Shown here: positions 1 through 10,758 of the stretch, piece after piece | Layout of the letters: each line of letters opens with the position of its first letter | Numbering within the stretch: the first letter of the stretch is position 1 | NCBI GenBank assembly: GCA_947683425.1 | Contig: CANTUQ010000004.1 | Location: forward strand, 9,152,001 to 9,216,000 | From: Excoecaria cochinchinensis | Lineage: Eukaryota; Streptophyta; Magnoliopsida; Malpighiales; Euphorbiaceae | Length of the DNA stretch: 64,000 bases | Direction of reading: 5' to 3' | The notes under the pieces: generated by a model | What the model was told of the DNA's origin: nothing | Database searches by the model: none | The model's input: only the letters and a program-made list of their open reading frames with translations | Position numbers and translations under genes: made by a program

Positions 1-283
1 CTAAAGTTGGAGTTATTTTGTCTTCCGCTGTATTTTTGTATATGGAGTATGATTTTGGAAATGTAATTTTTGTAAAGAATGATTTAGTACATGTATATGT
101 TAAATGTTTACAAATCCCTTTTGTAAAAAAACTATATGGTTATATACATGGATTTGTTATCTTTTGATTAAATGTATTTATTTTCTTAACTTTTTTGAGT
201 ATATGTATATGTATTTAAGTTTGTATATGCGTTTGTGCGTGTGGCGCTCCGGTATCCTTCCAACAGGGGTATCGGGGTGTTAC
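1..283 (+). repeat. 3' end of a chromoviral-type LTR (element M), rest off-window
   Basis: The segment ends in GGGGTGTTACA, the terminal motif of the TGTAACACCCC...TGTTACA LTRs in this window. Immediately after it the sequence becomes antisense protease coding sequence of element A. A CTTCCGCT motif about 255 bp before the end matches the position of the same motif near the 3' end of other plus-oriented LTRs here, so orientation is plus. No primer binding site follows, so this is a 3' LTR or a solo LTR. The last 60 bp resemble the end of LTR J. The ORF over this segment is not a gene. Confidence 0.75.
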
Positions 284-841
284 AAAAAATGCCTCACAAC
301 CTTTCCTCATAAATCTCCTAGCTTGCATGGCAGAAATAACATTCTTCAAAGAACCCGAGCCTAAACCTCTAACCATAACCAGAGACTAATATTTATCTTG
401 AAATACAACCGTCTTCCTATGACAATCTACCACTGCTCGATGCTTACTTAACCAATACATTCCCAAAATCAAATCAAATTCCCGAAAAGGCCAATCAATC
501 AAATCCGTTGGGAACTGTATACCATGAACCAACAGAGGACAGTTCCTAAATACCTTACTCACATTGACACTATGCCCTAAAGGGCTGATCACACAGATCT
601 CATAATCTAACTGGTCAACTTCATGCAACTTATCAAATAACATATCAGAGCACAAGTATGAGTGTGTGGAACCAGGATCAATTAGAGCATACATCTCAGT
701 GTCACAGAGTAGAAACTTACCTGTAATCACATCGGGTACATCTTGCTCATCCCGAGCTCTCATTGCATAGGCCCTTGTTGGCACCATCTGAGGATGATCT
801 ACTGACTCCGATGGAGCACCCTCTCTAGGCCGACACCTCAA
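284..841 (-). pseudogene. Aspartic protease region of element A
   Basis: This is the retropepsin segment of a gag-pol polyprotein. The conserved ALIDPGSTHSYLC active-site block is present, with DPG in place of the usual DTG as in elements E and G, and so is the LILGMYWL block before the C-terminal part. An in-frame stop follows VVFQDKY at about 386. Beyond it the same frame continues as recognisable polyprotein down to 284, where LTR M interrupts it. The frame upstream is also broken. It is non-functional as it stands. The family call is firm because the same blocks occur in E and G. Confidence 0.85.
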
Positions 842-1937
842 CCTCTACCTCTGCCTCTACCTCGACTAGCTTGAGGAGCATTAGACCCCGACCAACTAGC
901 TTCTTACTGATCCCTAGTGTTCTCACTCAACTTTGGATAGTTAGCCAGAAAGTGATCGGTGCTTCCACAACAAAAACATCCTCCCGTAAGCCACCTTTAC
1001 TCGCCCTTGTGGTGCTTACTACAGTGAGAACACTCGGGCACCACTTGACCTCTTCCACCAGAACTACCTCTACCAGCACCCGAACTAATTGTAGATCCCT
1101 GCTTCCCACCCCTCGAAGCAGGACTTGAAGAGGACTCATCTTGCGGGTTCCTCGATCTCTTACCCGAGGATGAACCTCTGCGAGGGGGATTCCTTCTCTA
1201 AGCTCTCTCCCTCAAAATCGACTCAGACCTCTCTGCCCTTACAGTTGCTTGGATGATCTGATAATAATTGATAGTAGGAGTACTCATCAGAGATATGAGC
1301 ATGACTCTCAAGGACTCATTGAACCCGGCCTTAAAATGCTGACACCGGAACTCTTTTATCAAAATACCCGGAGGAGCATACTTCCAAAGTCGATTGAACT
1401 CCTTCTCATACTCTGCAACCGACATAGCCCTCTGTTTCAAACTTAAGAACTAAGCCCACTTAGCCTCTTTATAAGCCTTGGTCACATACTTACTCGTAAA
1501 TTCCCATTCAAAGAACTCCCATGTGACCGGATCTGGCAACTGGGGATGCCTACGGACCAACTTTCAGCAGTCATAGGCCAATCCTTAGAGCAAGGCAACA
1601 ACACACTCAACCTGCCTCTCAGGAGGGCAATGAATCTCCTCAAGGACTCTCTCCACCTTCTCAATCCACTTCTCTGCCAACTCAGACTCATCTAAGCTCG
1701 TTCTATAGAAATCTTCTGCCCTAGCTTTCCTCATGCTCTCTAACGGGCTCTCAGAGCAGTAACCCTTTCTAAGACATGAGCCATGTCTTGAGATATCTTC
1801 AGCATAGCCTCAAAAGGCATGGCTACGACCTCAGGCTGCACCCTAGCTAGCTGAGCCGGACCATACACTGACGGATCTTGCTCTTGGGGATTACCACTCT
1901 CAACTGATCCCTCGAGTGATCCACGTGCAGACTCCAT
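842..1937 (-). pseudogene. gag remnant of element A (capsid domain and zinc knuckle)
   Basis: The start codon at 1937 gives MESARGSLEGSVES, aligned with the gag starts of G (37736) and I (55121). The MPFEAM...LSQDMA-type block follows. Downstream pieces in several frames match the retrotransposon gag domain (MSVAEYEKEFNRLWKYAPPG at about 1430-1370) and the Ser/Arg-rich linker. The CCHC knuckle region lies around 940-1060 but is broken. At least three frame changes and several stops are visible. In an intact element this protein packages the element RNA in virus-like particles; this copy cannot. Confidence 0.8.
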
Positions 1938-2023
1938 CTATAACAAATACAAAGACATCGACATTAGGCCAACACAGTCCTAATAATTCATCTATACTCT
2001 ACAAACACCCAGAAACGCCTAAA

Positions 2024-2040
2024 CCTAGGGTCTGATACTA
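2024..2040 (-). other. Primer binding site of element A (degenerate)
   Basis: On the minus strand TAGTATCAGACCCTAGG lies five bases inside the 5' LTR. It matches the initiator-Met tRNA complement TGGTATCAGAGC with a few changes. The same motif sits at the corresponding place in E, G, H and I. Confidence 0.75.
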
Positions 2041-2425
2041 AAAATTATAACACCCCTTACCCGTACGTAGGAGAACTTATCCTCGAAGGGAGTGAGAAGC
2101 TGTATGGACAAGGGTGTCACCAAACAAAGCAATACAATATACATATATAAATATTAAAATAACAGAAGAAATTAAAACTTGAGAACTTGAAGATCATTCA
2201 TTGATATGAAAGGTTCATTACAAAATATTCTGCACATAACTGATATTACAAAAATCCCATCTTCCAAAATACATAGCGGAAGCATTACAAAAGAATAAAT
2301 ACAATAAGAGAGCCCAAAATACTACAAAAAGAACTTAGATACAAAACTAAGCTATAACACTTCAATCCTTTTGTGTTGGCTGGACCTTCGGAGACTCTCC
2401 CAAAAACTTGAAACCTTTTGCACCT

Positions 2426-2463
2426 GCACGGATGAAAAAATCGTGCTAAGCGATAACGCTTAG
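2426..2463 (-). other. Conserved double hairpin in LTR A
   Basis: Stem CTAAGCG/CGCTTAG with a four-base loop (2446-2463) abuts a second dyad GCACGG.../...CGTGC (2426-2446). The arrangement and spacing recur in the LTRs of B, E, G, H, I and J. Confidence 0.7.
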
Positions 2464-2660
2464 TGGGGAAAACACACAATAATATGAACGGCTATTCATA
2501 ATGGTCATTAAGGCAGATCACGTACAATATGGCACATACCTATAATCATATATATTAAATCATAGCTTGATCATCATCAGTCATATTCAAAAGCTCATAA
2601 TCACAACAAAACAATCGCCTGCTGACTCACAATAGCGGATAACGAGTGAACACCTTGGGA

Positions 2661-2790
2661 TACCCGAGGGTACAATAAAAAAGCAACATGTTTATTTTCT
2701 CATTCAATAATTTTTCACATTAGAGGATCTTAAACAAGATCTGAACACATTGAGGATCGCGAGGATCCAAATAGGGACCTGATCAGGGTC
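2661..2790 (-). other. Hairpin ladder in LTR A
   Basis: Four short inverted repeats in a row: TACC-CGAG-GGTA (2661-2672), GATCTT-AAAC-AAGATC (2726-2741), GGATC-GCGAG-GATCC (2754-2768) and GACC...GGGTC around TGATCA (2776-2790). The same series, with different but still complementary stems, is in B, E, G, H and I. Confidence 0.75.
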
Positions 2791-3039
2791 TGGAACACAT
2801 TAGGGTTGCAGCTACCGAACTTTATTATGCATTCCTAACTATCCACTAATTTGACTCTTACAGGCCATGCATAACATATTCCATAATCGAAACATAACAT
2901 CAACATATTTTGATAAAGAAAATTACAATTCAACATCATTTACTAAACAAGATATCACTATGTAAATATAATAATAAAAAAAAAGTTCAAAAGGGACAGT
3001 TAAAATAAAAACCAAAAACATAAAATTTTAGGACAGAGA

Positions 3040-3345
3040 ATTTTTATACGGTGGTATGACCAAACCTTACCATTGTGTAAGACATTCCACACGTTGGTAA
3101 GGAAAAAGCTTACCGCCGTGTGGCCTGCCAAGCCAAAACCTCTAAAAATAGAATGCATTTACACGGCAATATGGACAAGCCTTACCACTGTGTAAAATGC
3201 CCAAAATATACTTCTTCGAAAACAGAATGACTTTACACGGCGGTATGATGATATCTTACCACCATGTAAAATCATGGACAAGCAAAAACGAACACAGAAT
3301 ACGACCACATAGTGGTATGCCCATTTCATTCCGCCGTGTAGATCA
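3040..3345 (-). repeat. Decayed GC-rich hairpin cassette in LTR A
   Basis: About five spaced inverted repeats of the type TTTACACGGCGGTATGG / CC(A/G)TACCGCCGTGTAA occur in this stretch. It is homologous to the perfect hairpins of LTR G, but most arms carry CG to TG or CA changes. Confidence 0.7.
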
Positions 3346-4330
3346 TCCAAAACCCAGAAATTCATTCTTGTACATGCCTAAAATCCTACCCAAACTTCAC
3401 ATTACTGCCAATCAACAAACACCTCAACAAATCAATTCATAAACAATACAAAACCCAACTTATATACTAATAACCACAATTAAAACATGAAATTAACCCA
3501 ATCAAAAACTATAACTTAACAAACTAGAATTTTGCTCTAAAAGTTCATCCAAATGCATATTTTGATTCAAAAATGCACAATCAAAGCATCTCAACTTAAA
3601 TTAATCAAAACCCATAACATTTACACACACATAAACAACTTTAACCTCATAATTTTCCAGAAAAATGAAACTAAAACCAAACAATCAAATTATACACTAA
3701 AATCATAAATTTTCCAAACCTTGATCTCTTTTGCTCCAAATCAAGGGCCTCTACTTCCACTAGCCTTCTCCTTACCCTTAGGTTTTTTAGGAGGCACTTC
3801 TTATCAAGAACATCAACAATCCCACAAACTCAAAAACCCTAACTATAAATATACACTAGCAAAATCAAAGGAAAGATGCAGAATAATAAAAGAACTAACT
3901 AACACTTACAAAATCGACCCAAGAATTGCTAAATCCCACCAATTATAGAGGCCACAAGAAGATAAATCAAGGAGAACAAAGAGGAAGAAGATAAAGAAGA
4001 AAAAAAATGGCATGAGGGGTGAAGAGAATGGGAGAGGGGCAAGGGACACCTGCCTCTCTTTCTCTCTTTTTGGCTTATATAGTCTCCCTCACTTGCCACA
4101 TGGCATCAACCCATTGGTGAAATTTAACCATTCACACCCTACAACCATCTACCACACTACACCTAAGTCTAGCTACACTAACTCACACACTAACTTAATA
4201 CATACCACTACACTCCAACAAAACCCAAAACATACATAAAACTCAAATTAAATAACACATGCCAAAAAGACACATACACATTCACATGCAACATGGCTCA
4301 AACTACAAGGGTGGGAAATGGGGTGTTACA

Positions 4331-5196
4331 GGGTTAGCACGATGACAGCACTACCACTCAACGGAGGGTTAGCATGATCATGACATTACCATTCTATAGA
4401 AGGTTAGCACGATCACGGCATTACCACTTCAGAAGGGTTAGCATGATGACGACGCTACCACTCCATGGAGGGTTAGCATGATCACGACACTACCGCTTGA
4501 AATCTCAGAAGGGTTAGCACGACCACGACACTACCACTTTAGAAGGGTTAGCATGATAATAGCACTACCACTCCATAGAGGGTTAGCACGATCATAGCAC
4601 TACCGCTTCAAATCTCAGAAGGGTTAGCATAATGGTGGCACTACCATTCTATGGAAAGTTAGCACGACCACGGTACTACCACTTCGGAAGGGTTAGCACG
4701 ATGACGGCACTACCACTCCATGGATGGTTAGCGTGATCACGACACTACCGCTTTAAATCTCAGAAGGGTTAGCACGATGGCGACACTACCATTCTACGGA
4801 AGGTTAGCACGACCACAGCACTACCACTTCAGAAGGGTTAGCATAATGACGGTACTACCACTCCACAGTGGGTTAGCATGATCACGACACTACTGCTTTA
4901 AATCTCAGAAGGGTTAGCACGATGGCGACACTGCCATTCTATGAAAGGTTAGCACGACCACAGCACTACCACTTCAGAAGGGTTAGCACGATGACGGCAT
5001 TACCACTCCATAGAGGGTTAGTATGATCATGGCACTACCGCTTTAAATCTTAGAAGGGTTAGCACGATGGCGGCACTACCACTCCATGGAGGGTTAGCAC
5101 GACCACGACACTATCACTTCAGAAGGGTTAGCATGATGACGGAACTACCACTCCATGGAGGGTTAGCACGATCACGACACTATCGCTTCAACAAAG
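4331..5196 (+). repeat. Tandem array, 24 monomers of about 36 bp in 4-monomer higher-order units
   Basis: Every monomer starts GGGTTAGCAYGAT or a close variant, followed by ACACTACC(A/G)CT. Monomer lengths alternate about 35, 41, 36 and 34 bp. The 41-bp type carries an extra AAATCTCAGAA tail, which gives a higher-order unit near 146 bp repeated about six times. The array lies some 50 bp before a sequence shared with the 3' untranslated region of Tat elements (5248-5301). It is therefore best read as the 3' UTR tandem repeat known for that lineage. Its left end is cut by element A. Confidence 0.85.
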
Positions 5197-5301
5197 GACA
5201 ACATGGTGACAAGCACCGCAATAATATCATCCAATCTGGAAAGACAGCTGCCTCAGGTACATGTGTCTTTCCTTCTTTTCTCTGAATTTTGGCTCACCTA
5301 G
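5197..5301 (+). mobile_element. 3' UTR fragment of a plus-strand Tat element
   Basis: The segment from CTGCCTCAGG (5248) to 5301 is an inverted copy of 8051-7993, which lies just upstream of the polypurine tract of the minus-strand Tat LTR next door. It is therefore the extreme 3' interior of a Tat element in plus orientation, truncated some 45 bp before its own polypurine tract by the LTR beginning at 5302. Confidence 0.65.
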
Positions 5302-5349
5302 TGTGACACGCACCGAACCCTGGGAGGCCCCGAAGACTCGCTTTTAGGG

Positions 5350-5775
5350 CATTCTAGAGAGGTTAATGGAACTTGTAAGAGATTTACAAGGGCATCTATT
5401 TTGGGCCACAAAGGAGGTGTTTTGGAGTCGCCACCAAATAAAATATTGGAAAAGGTTGTTTGGCCTCACTGAGCCTAAGACAGCGCATGTGTGCCTATTT
5501 TGGGCAATCAGATATATTTTGGACACCTCCTTCCAATAGAACATTAGGAGGATCGTTTAATATCGTGAAGCCTAAGATAATGCATATACGTCTATTTTGG
5601 GCAAGCTAGAGATATTTTTGACACCTCTTTCCAATAAAACACTAGAAAGATCATCTAATCTCATGGAGCCTAAGACAATGCAAATTGGGCCTATTTTGGG
5701 AAACAAGAGATATTTTGGAGACCCCACCCCAATAGAACATTGAGATGGTCCTCTAACCTCATTGAGCCTAAGACC
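5350..5775 (-). repeat. Subrepeats near the 3' end of Tat LTR F0
   Basis: Four diverged units of about 107 bp share GCCTAAGA, CTATTTTGGG, AGATATTTT and CCAATARAACA blocks. The same region of F1, F2 and F3 contains the related hairpin CCCAAT-GTTCT-ATTGGG. Confidence 0.7.
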
Positions 5776-7100
5776 AGAGATGGTTCGGGACTTCCCATTT
5801 ATTCATACTTTGGTTAAATTATAATTGAGTTTTGAATTTAATATTTTATTCCTTTTCTCATACAATTTAATGCATTAATTAAAGCGCAGATCATTCACGT
5901 AATAAAAGCGATAAATGAAAGCAGTAAATAGAAACAAGATTAAAATAAGATAAACGAAAATCCAATAAATTACAATAAAACTAGGGGCGGAATACCCCCA
6001 TTGCAAATGACATGTAATCATACAAAAAACGGGGCATTTATTAGGGATGAGGACATTGGTACTCGCATGCATACTTATAAAAATAATTTTAAAGTGACAA
6101 TTTATTTCGATAAAAATTAGGACATTAGTCCCATTTAATTAGAAAAGCTCTAACTTAATTAGTATAAATATTTAGCCATTTTTATGTTAGCGATATGAAA
6201 ATAATATTTACAAATAAATGGTACATAGAAGTTGAAATAAAGAGAAGTAGGATAAAAGAATAAACCCGAAAAATGTCCTTGGATCATCGCGTTGTCCTCT
6301 ATTTTTAGTAACCCAAATCCAATAAAGAAACAACAAAGCTCACAAAAACAAAAATCATGTAAGTGCAATAATTAGCGATAAAATGAACATGAATAGTAAA
6401 TAAAGATAAACAATCCATGAAAAATTATTCTTTATGAAAAAAATAAAAAATAAGAATAAATAAGAATAAAGGATAAAAAGGAAGAAGAAAATGGAGAAGG
6501 AAGGCCCAGGGATGGTCCATAGCGTGCGAGCAACGGCCGTCCCTAGGTTGACCGACTGGTAGAGTAAGAACTCCTTGATAATTCGTCGCTCGGATGAGCG
6601 ATGGTCGTCAGTGGAGCCTCGGCCCATTGGTCATCCCAGATCCAAAAAAAAAATGAGGAAAATTAACTAAAAACTTGTTTTATTTTAATAAAATGGAATT
6701 TTATGTGTAAAATCAACATGAAAGGATAAAATGCAAAAGTGGTTGATCCAGAGTGTTTACCCTCAGAATATTACCTTCGAAGGTGAATGTCACGTGATTT
6801 CTATCCTTAGAATTCTACAAGGATTAATCCATAATGTATAAATTCAAAAGATTTTGACTGCAAAATCGTACTTTTTGAAAACAGATCAAGAAAAGAAAAT
6901 TATATTTTTCCTTCTTAATGTTTTGGTAGCAATTATAAATGCTAAAAATGGCTAGATTGGATAGAAACGAATTAATCTCGTTCCCTCAGATTCGCCTTGA
7001 TTTGAAGAATATTTGATGAAAAATAAAAGCAAGAACTTTTTTGTGAGAAAACTCTCTATTTCCTAAAAGTTGCTAACCTCGAATAATGAGCCTCAATCCC

Positions 7101-7111
7101 CTATTTATAGG
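7101..7111 (-). promoter_or_regulatory. Putative TATA box of Tat LTR F0
   Basis: CCTATAAATAG on the minus strand lies about 270 bp downstream of the GC-rich island. It corresponds to CTATAAATAG in F3 (56052-56061). Confidence 0.6.
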
Positions 7112-7377
7112 TTAAGGAAAATCATTCAAATAAATTGAAATTTTGAATTTAAATTTGAAAAATATTTCTGAAATCAGAATTAAATCCGAATGATTTGCAG
7201 AATATTCTCAAAATCAAATTAGAGATTTGAAAATATTTTAAGAGATTTGGAAAATATAGGAAATCTTGAAAATATATTTGAAAAGATTTGGAAAATATTG
7301 GAAAATCTTTGAAATATATTTGAAAAGATATGAAAAAATCTGAAAAATCCCATTTAATCTTATAGCAGATCAACAAC

Positions 7378-7786
7378 CGACGGGCGTCTATGGAGTATCG
7401 ATGAGCGTCAGCCAAGGAGGCACTCTTAGTCTTTTGAGCGGCGGACCACCCCATGAGAGGCGGGTGCCGAGAGAAAGCCGTCGCTCGCGAGAGGCAGGCG
7501 TTTCTTGCATGAGTAACGGGCGTCTCTCAGCGTGAGAGACCGTCTCCCACACACGAGCGACGGTCGACACTCGTCGCAAGAGATGGGCCTCTCACACAAG
7601 CGACGGGAATCGCTCCCGCGAGAGACGAGCCCCTAACGTGAGCGACAGGCATCGCTCCCGTGAGAGATGAGCCCGCCCCGCACGAGTGACATCTGTTGCT
7701 CATGCGACGGAGGCTGTCCTTTGGAATGAACGACGGACGTCCCACCCGACAGACGGGCACCCCGTCGGTGGAGTAAAGACAAGATT
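7378..7786 (-). repeat. GC-rich inverted-repeat island in U3 of Tat LTR F0
   Basis: About 400 bp of high-GC sequence sits in an AT-rich LTR. It is built of repeated GCGACGGG / CCCGTCGC-like and CGCTCCCGCGAGAGACGAG-like words in both orientations. ORFs on it are a by-product of its composition. Confidence 0.7.
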
Positions 7787-7962
7787 TTCTAAAGACAAAC
7801 TCCTCCTGACGCCCGAAAATCTCCTGTTATCATGAAAAGTCCTCAATCCTTGTAAATTCAAAGAGCAAAAACTCATAACTTTCATCCATTTGCCTGGAAA
7901 CAGACACTGATATCTTCATTGGGTAACTCTAATCTAGACTGTCTCAGGACCCGATGTCTACA

Positions 7963-8059
7963 GTTCCCCCCAATTTTGGGGAAACTAGTATACTAGTGTT
8001 TAGATGAGCTAAAATTCAGAGAAGAAGGAAAGAGATGCGTACCTGAGGCAGTCCCTTAC
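7963..8059 (-). mobile_element. Interior stub and polypurine tract of Tat element F0
   Basis: The minus strand reads CCCCAAAATTGGGGGGAAC directly before the LTR start, a polypurine tract for plus-strand DNA priming. The remaining 80 bp match the 3' UTR copy at 5248-5301 in inverted orientation. LTR K begins at 8060. Confidence 0.75.
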
Positions 8060-9866
8060 TGTAATGGCCTGAGATATACCCTAGTAGCAAATTGGTTTAA
8101 TTAGGGTATTTGGGATGAGATTGCATTGAGTATGTTAATTAAGGACTTAAGTGTAAGTTAATGGAGGACTTGATTGAATAACCAAAAGAAGGTTAAGTGG
8201 CTTATTGGCAATTGTGCATGATTAACCATAAGTGGGGATTAATTAGTGTTAAAGATGTTTAGTTAAATCAGATTTGGATTAAGGGAGTAATGGTGGAGTC
8301 CACGTGTGAGCTAAGGAAGTTGACACTTCTTCCTTTGCATGCAATATAAGGGTTGGTAGAGAGAGAAAGTCACTAGCTTGCATGTGTATTCAGCCATTTC
8401 CTTCTCTCAAACATTCTGCTTCTTCTTTTTCTTCTTTTTACCCGTGCATCTCTCTAAGGGAAAAACCTGTTAAATGTTGAGTTATATAGTTGCTTATTTT
8501 TAGATTCTGAAGATTAGCAAGGTAAGTGCTTGGTTGTTGTGCTTTTCTTCTTCTTCTATTTATGGATTATGAGTTTTTGTGGATATTGACATTGGTGTAC
8601 CAATTTTGGAAATTGGACTTACTTTGGTAGTTGAAGAATTGAAGAAGAATAAGGGAAAAGCTAAAGTTGGTGAACCTAGTTCAAAAGGAGCTCTTTAGGA
8701 GCATAGGAGAGGAGGTTTGGGAACCACCCTTGAATTTTAAATTTTGTTATCTTTAATGAAATCTAGAATTTGTATGTTTGATTGTGAAATTATGTATATA
8801 TATGCTAAGTTGAAGTGTTGAGTGATGAGCCTGTATAATGAATTATGAACCCAGATGTGTATATGGCTTAACTTATGTGGCTAAGTGAGTAATAGATCTA
8901 TTTGAACATGCCATGTTAAGGTAGCTATAACTTCTTGAATTGAAGTGTAATTGAGTTGTAATTGGCATTGTGGAAGTTAATGAGTATGAGAACATGTTAT
9001 TAGAATGATAATTGAACCTGATTTAAAAGTCCTAATTTAGCATGAAAAATGAGATTGTAGCACAAGCTGTGTTTTGGTAAAACACTATTGTGTTTTGGAA
9101 GTTTCGCATAGGTCACAGTGACAACCAAAGAGATTGCCACCGTGAGGTATGCAGGGATTCCATTCTTCCCGAGTGAACTTGGTATGTCACGGTGACAAGC
9201 AAAATGGTTGTGACCGTGAGATACCATGATTTGCATTCTGCCTAGCTATGTGAGGTATGTCACGGTGGCAACCAAAATGGTTATGACCATGAGATACCAT
9301 GGTTTGTATTCTGCTTGGCAATGTGGGGTATGTCACAGTGACAACCAAAATGGTTGTGACCGTGAGATAACCAAGAGTTACATTCTGTTCGGGTAAGTGG
9401 TGTATGTCACGGTGACAACCAAAATGGTTGTGACTGTGAGATCCTTATGTTGCATTCTGTTTTCGAACTTTGGCATGCCACGGTGACAACAAAACTGGTT
9501 GTGACCGTGAGGTACTCTGTTCTTAGCAATCAATCTTAAGTCAATCATGATTGTTATTTGATGTTTAAGTGATATTTAGCCAAGCTTAATAGCATCTAAT
9601 ATGAGCTTAATATCAAGATTAAATAGAGCAAATGTATGTGATTAATGAATCCTAATTGCTTGTTAAGTTGTGATCTATAATATGTTATCCATGAGTTAAG
9701 TGATGAGTAAATATAATAGTGTGATGATGGTTAAGAATGTGAACTTGTTATCAGCTTACAAATATGCATAAATGATAAACTATATTATCTGCTTATGTGT
9801 ACTATTGTATTTGATGAACATTGGATCAATTGAATCAATAATTGGATTTAATGAATATAGCCTGCG
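8060..9866 (+). repeat. 5' portion of a chromoviral-type LTR (K), interrupted by element E
   Basis: It starts TGTAATGGCC, related to the LTR start of E. A TATA-like CAATATAAGG lies about 285 bp in (8343-8352) and a pyrimidine-rich leader follows at 8396-8450. Six dyad units of about 73 bp fill 9112-9513. The LTR breaks off at 9866, where E is inserted, and its remainder is not seen. It holds no gene. Confidence 0.7.
9112..9513 (+). repeat. Six-unit array of imperfect hairpins in LTR K
   Basis: Each unit reads TCACGGTGACAACCA, a short spacer, then TGGTTGTGACCGTGA, the two arms being complementary apart from one central mismatch. In several units the pairing extends through GGTAT...ATACC. Units are spaced about 73 bp. 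The same dyad occurs twice in the LTRs of H and twice in J. Confidence 0.8.
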
Positions 9867-10302
9867 TGTCACGCCCAGTTCCACTCGCTAAAGCTGATGC
9901 AGCTATAACGATAGGAAGTGACCGCGCATGCAAAATTACTTACATATGCTGAACTTAAGGTGATCATAAAAACCGATACAAATAAATTTGTATCTATACT
10001 TATTCATGCCATCCACATGCAGCACACATAAACATATATTTCACCATAAACATGCTAGGTTGTTATCCTTATAGTTACATGCCAACATACTTGTACGTTA
10101 CACATAAACTTATATATCACATGAGCATACAGCTTTACTTACTTTCCATTTTGCATATACTATGTTATTATCTTATGCTTACAAGCCAAAACATGCTTTG
10201 TACATACAACACGCATATCCCAAGGGATAACCCAACCTACACTAATCCTAGTGTTGACCTTTGACCTGCGGAGTCTTCCTTCGAATACCTACTTCCGTAC
10301 CT

Positions 10303-10344
10303 GCACGGATTAAAGAAAACCCGTGCTAAGCGTTTTACGCTTAG
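10303..10344 (-). other. Conserved double hairpin in LTR E
   Basis: GCACGG.../...CCGTGC (10303-10326) is followed by CTAAGCG-TTTTA-CGCTTAG (10326-10344). The second LTR repeats it at 17853-17894. Confidence 0.75.
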
Positions 10345-10603
10345 TGGGGAACTCACATATAACAAGCAATAGGGTATTTTAACATACGCATCAGCAACAG
10401 ATAAGATAAGCATATTTAGCATCTCAATTCATAACATATATTCATACCAATTAAACTATGCGGTCATATTACCATTTATCACATAAGTTAATTTTTCATC
10501 CCATTATTACCACACGCATTTATTTCCCTTTTTCCTTTATCTAGATTATTTTGCCTGCAGTTCAAAGTCATGGATAACGGGTAAATTTCAGACAGAAATA
10601 TAG

Positions 10604-10758
10604 GTACCTCAAAGGTACTTCTTGTAAACAGAAATAGGTACCTCAAAGGTACTTCTTGTAAATAGAATTTTCAGTCATCTTAGTACCCCTCGGGTACATT
10701 TATTCTTGTAAATCAGGGAATCCCGCAAGGATTAATTCATAATGATTCCATCGGAATC
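10604..10758 (-). other. Hairpin ladder in LTR E
   Basis: Five hairpins in a row: GTACC-TCAAA-GGTAC twice (10604-10618, 10638-10652), GTACCC-CTC-GGGTAC (10683-10697), AATCC-CGCAA-GGATT (10719-10733) and GATTCC-ATC-GGAATC (10744-10758). The stems differ from those in A, B, G and H but remain complementary. Confidence 0.75.

Larger units (their letters stand above)
284..4330 (-). mobile_element. Decayed Ty3/gypsy chromovirus A (5' LTR, PBS, gag, protease)
   Basis: Read on the minus strand the order is 5' LTR (4330-2046), primer binding site, gag, zinc knuckle and aspartic protease, then an abrupt end at 284 where LTR M begins. The remaining pol and the 3' LTR are outside the window. Coding frames are shifted and stopped repeatedly, and the LTR hairpins have lost many CpG sites, so this is one of the older copies here. 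It is inserted in the tandem array at 4331-5196. Assignment to the Tekay/Del-type chromoviruses rests on similarity to elements E and G, which keep the chromodomain-like tail. Confidence 0.85.
2046..4330 (-). repeat. 5' LTR of element A
   Basis: The LTR runs between a TGTAACACCCC-type left end (here TATAACACCCC, second base mutated) and GGGGTGTTACA at 4330, 2285 bp. On the minus strand a TATA-like ACTATATAAG lies about 250 bp from the LTR start (near 4075-4084). It is followed by a pyrimidine-rich leader, the hairpin cassette (3040-3345), the hairpin ladder (2661-2790) and the double hairpin (2426-2463). It contains no gene; the short ORFs are incidental. Confidence 0.85.
5302..7962 (-). repeat. 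3' LTR of a minus-strand Tat element (F0)
   Basis: On the minus strand the LTR starts TGTAGACATCGGG (7962) and ends GCGTGTCACA (5302), 2661 bp. It matches the terminal design of F1 (18069) and F3 (55491). A purine-rich tract lies immediately upstream on the minus strand (7963-7981), so this is the 3' copy. Internal features are a GC-rich island (7378-7786), a TATA box (7101-7111), the GAGGGTAAACA-type landmark near 6760 and four subrepeats of about 107 bp at 5350-5775. No gene is present. Confidence 0.85.

Noticed and set aside
1249..1446. Plus-strand ORFs inside gag and pol regions (also 13230-14107 and 16257-17286)
   Set aside because: They are antisense shadows of clear minus-strand gag-pol coding sequence.
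4331..5196. Regular repeats resembling a CRISPR array
   Set aside because: The units are contiguous and diverged without unique spacers, the DNA is a plant genome, and the array ends in a Tat 3' UTR.
8060..9866. K as the second LTR of element E
   Set aside because: K and E share start motifs, but K is in the opposite orientation, has different internal sequence, and E already has both LTRs.
10052..10264. 70-codon ORF repeated at 17602-17814
   Set aside because: It is in the two LTRs of element E; the identity is explained by LTR duplication and the protein has no recognisable feature.
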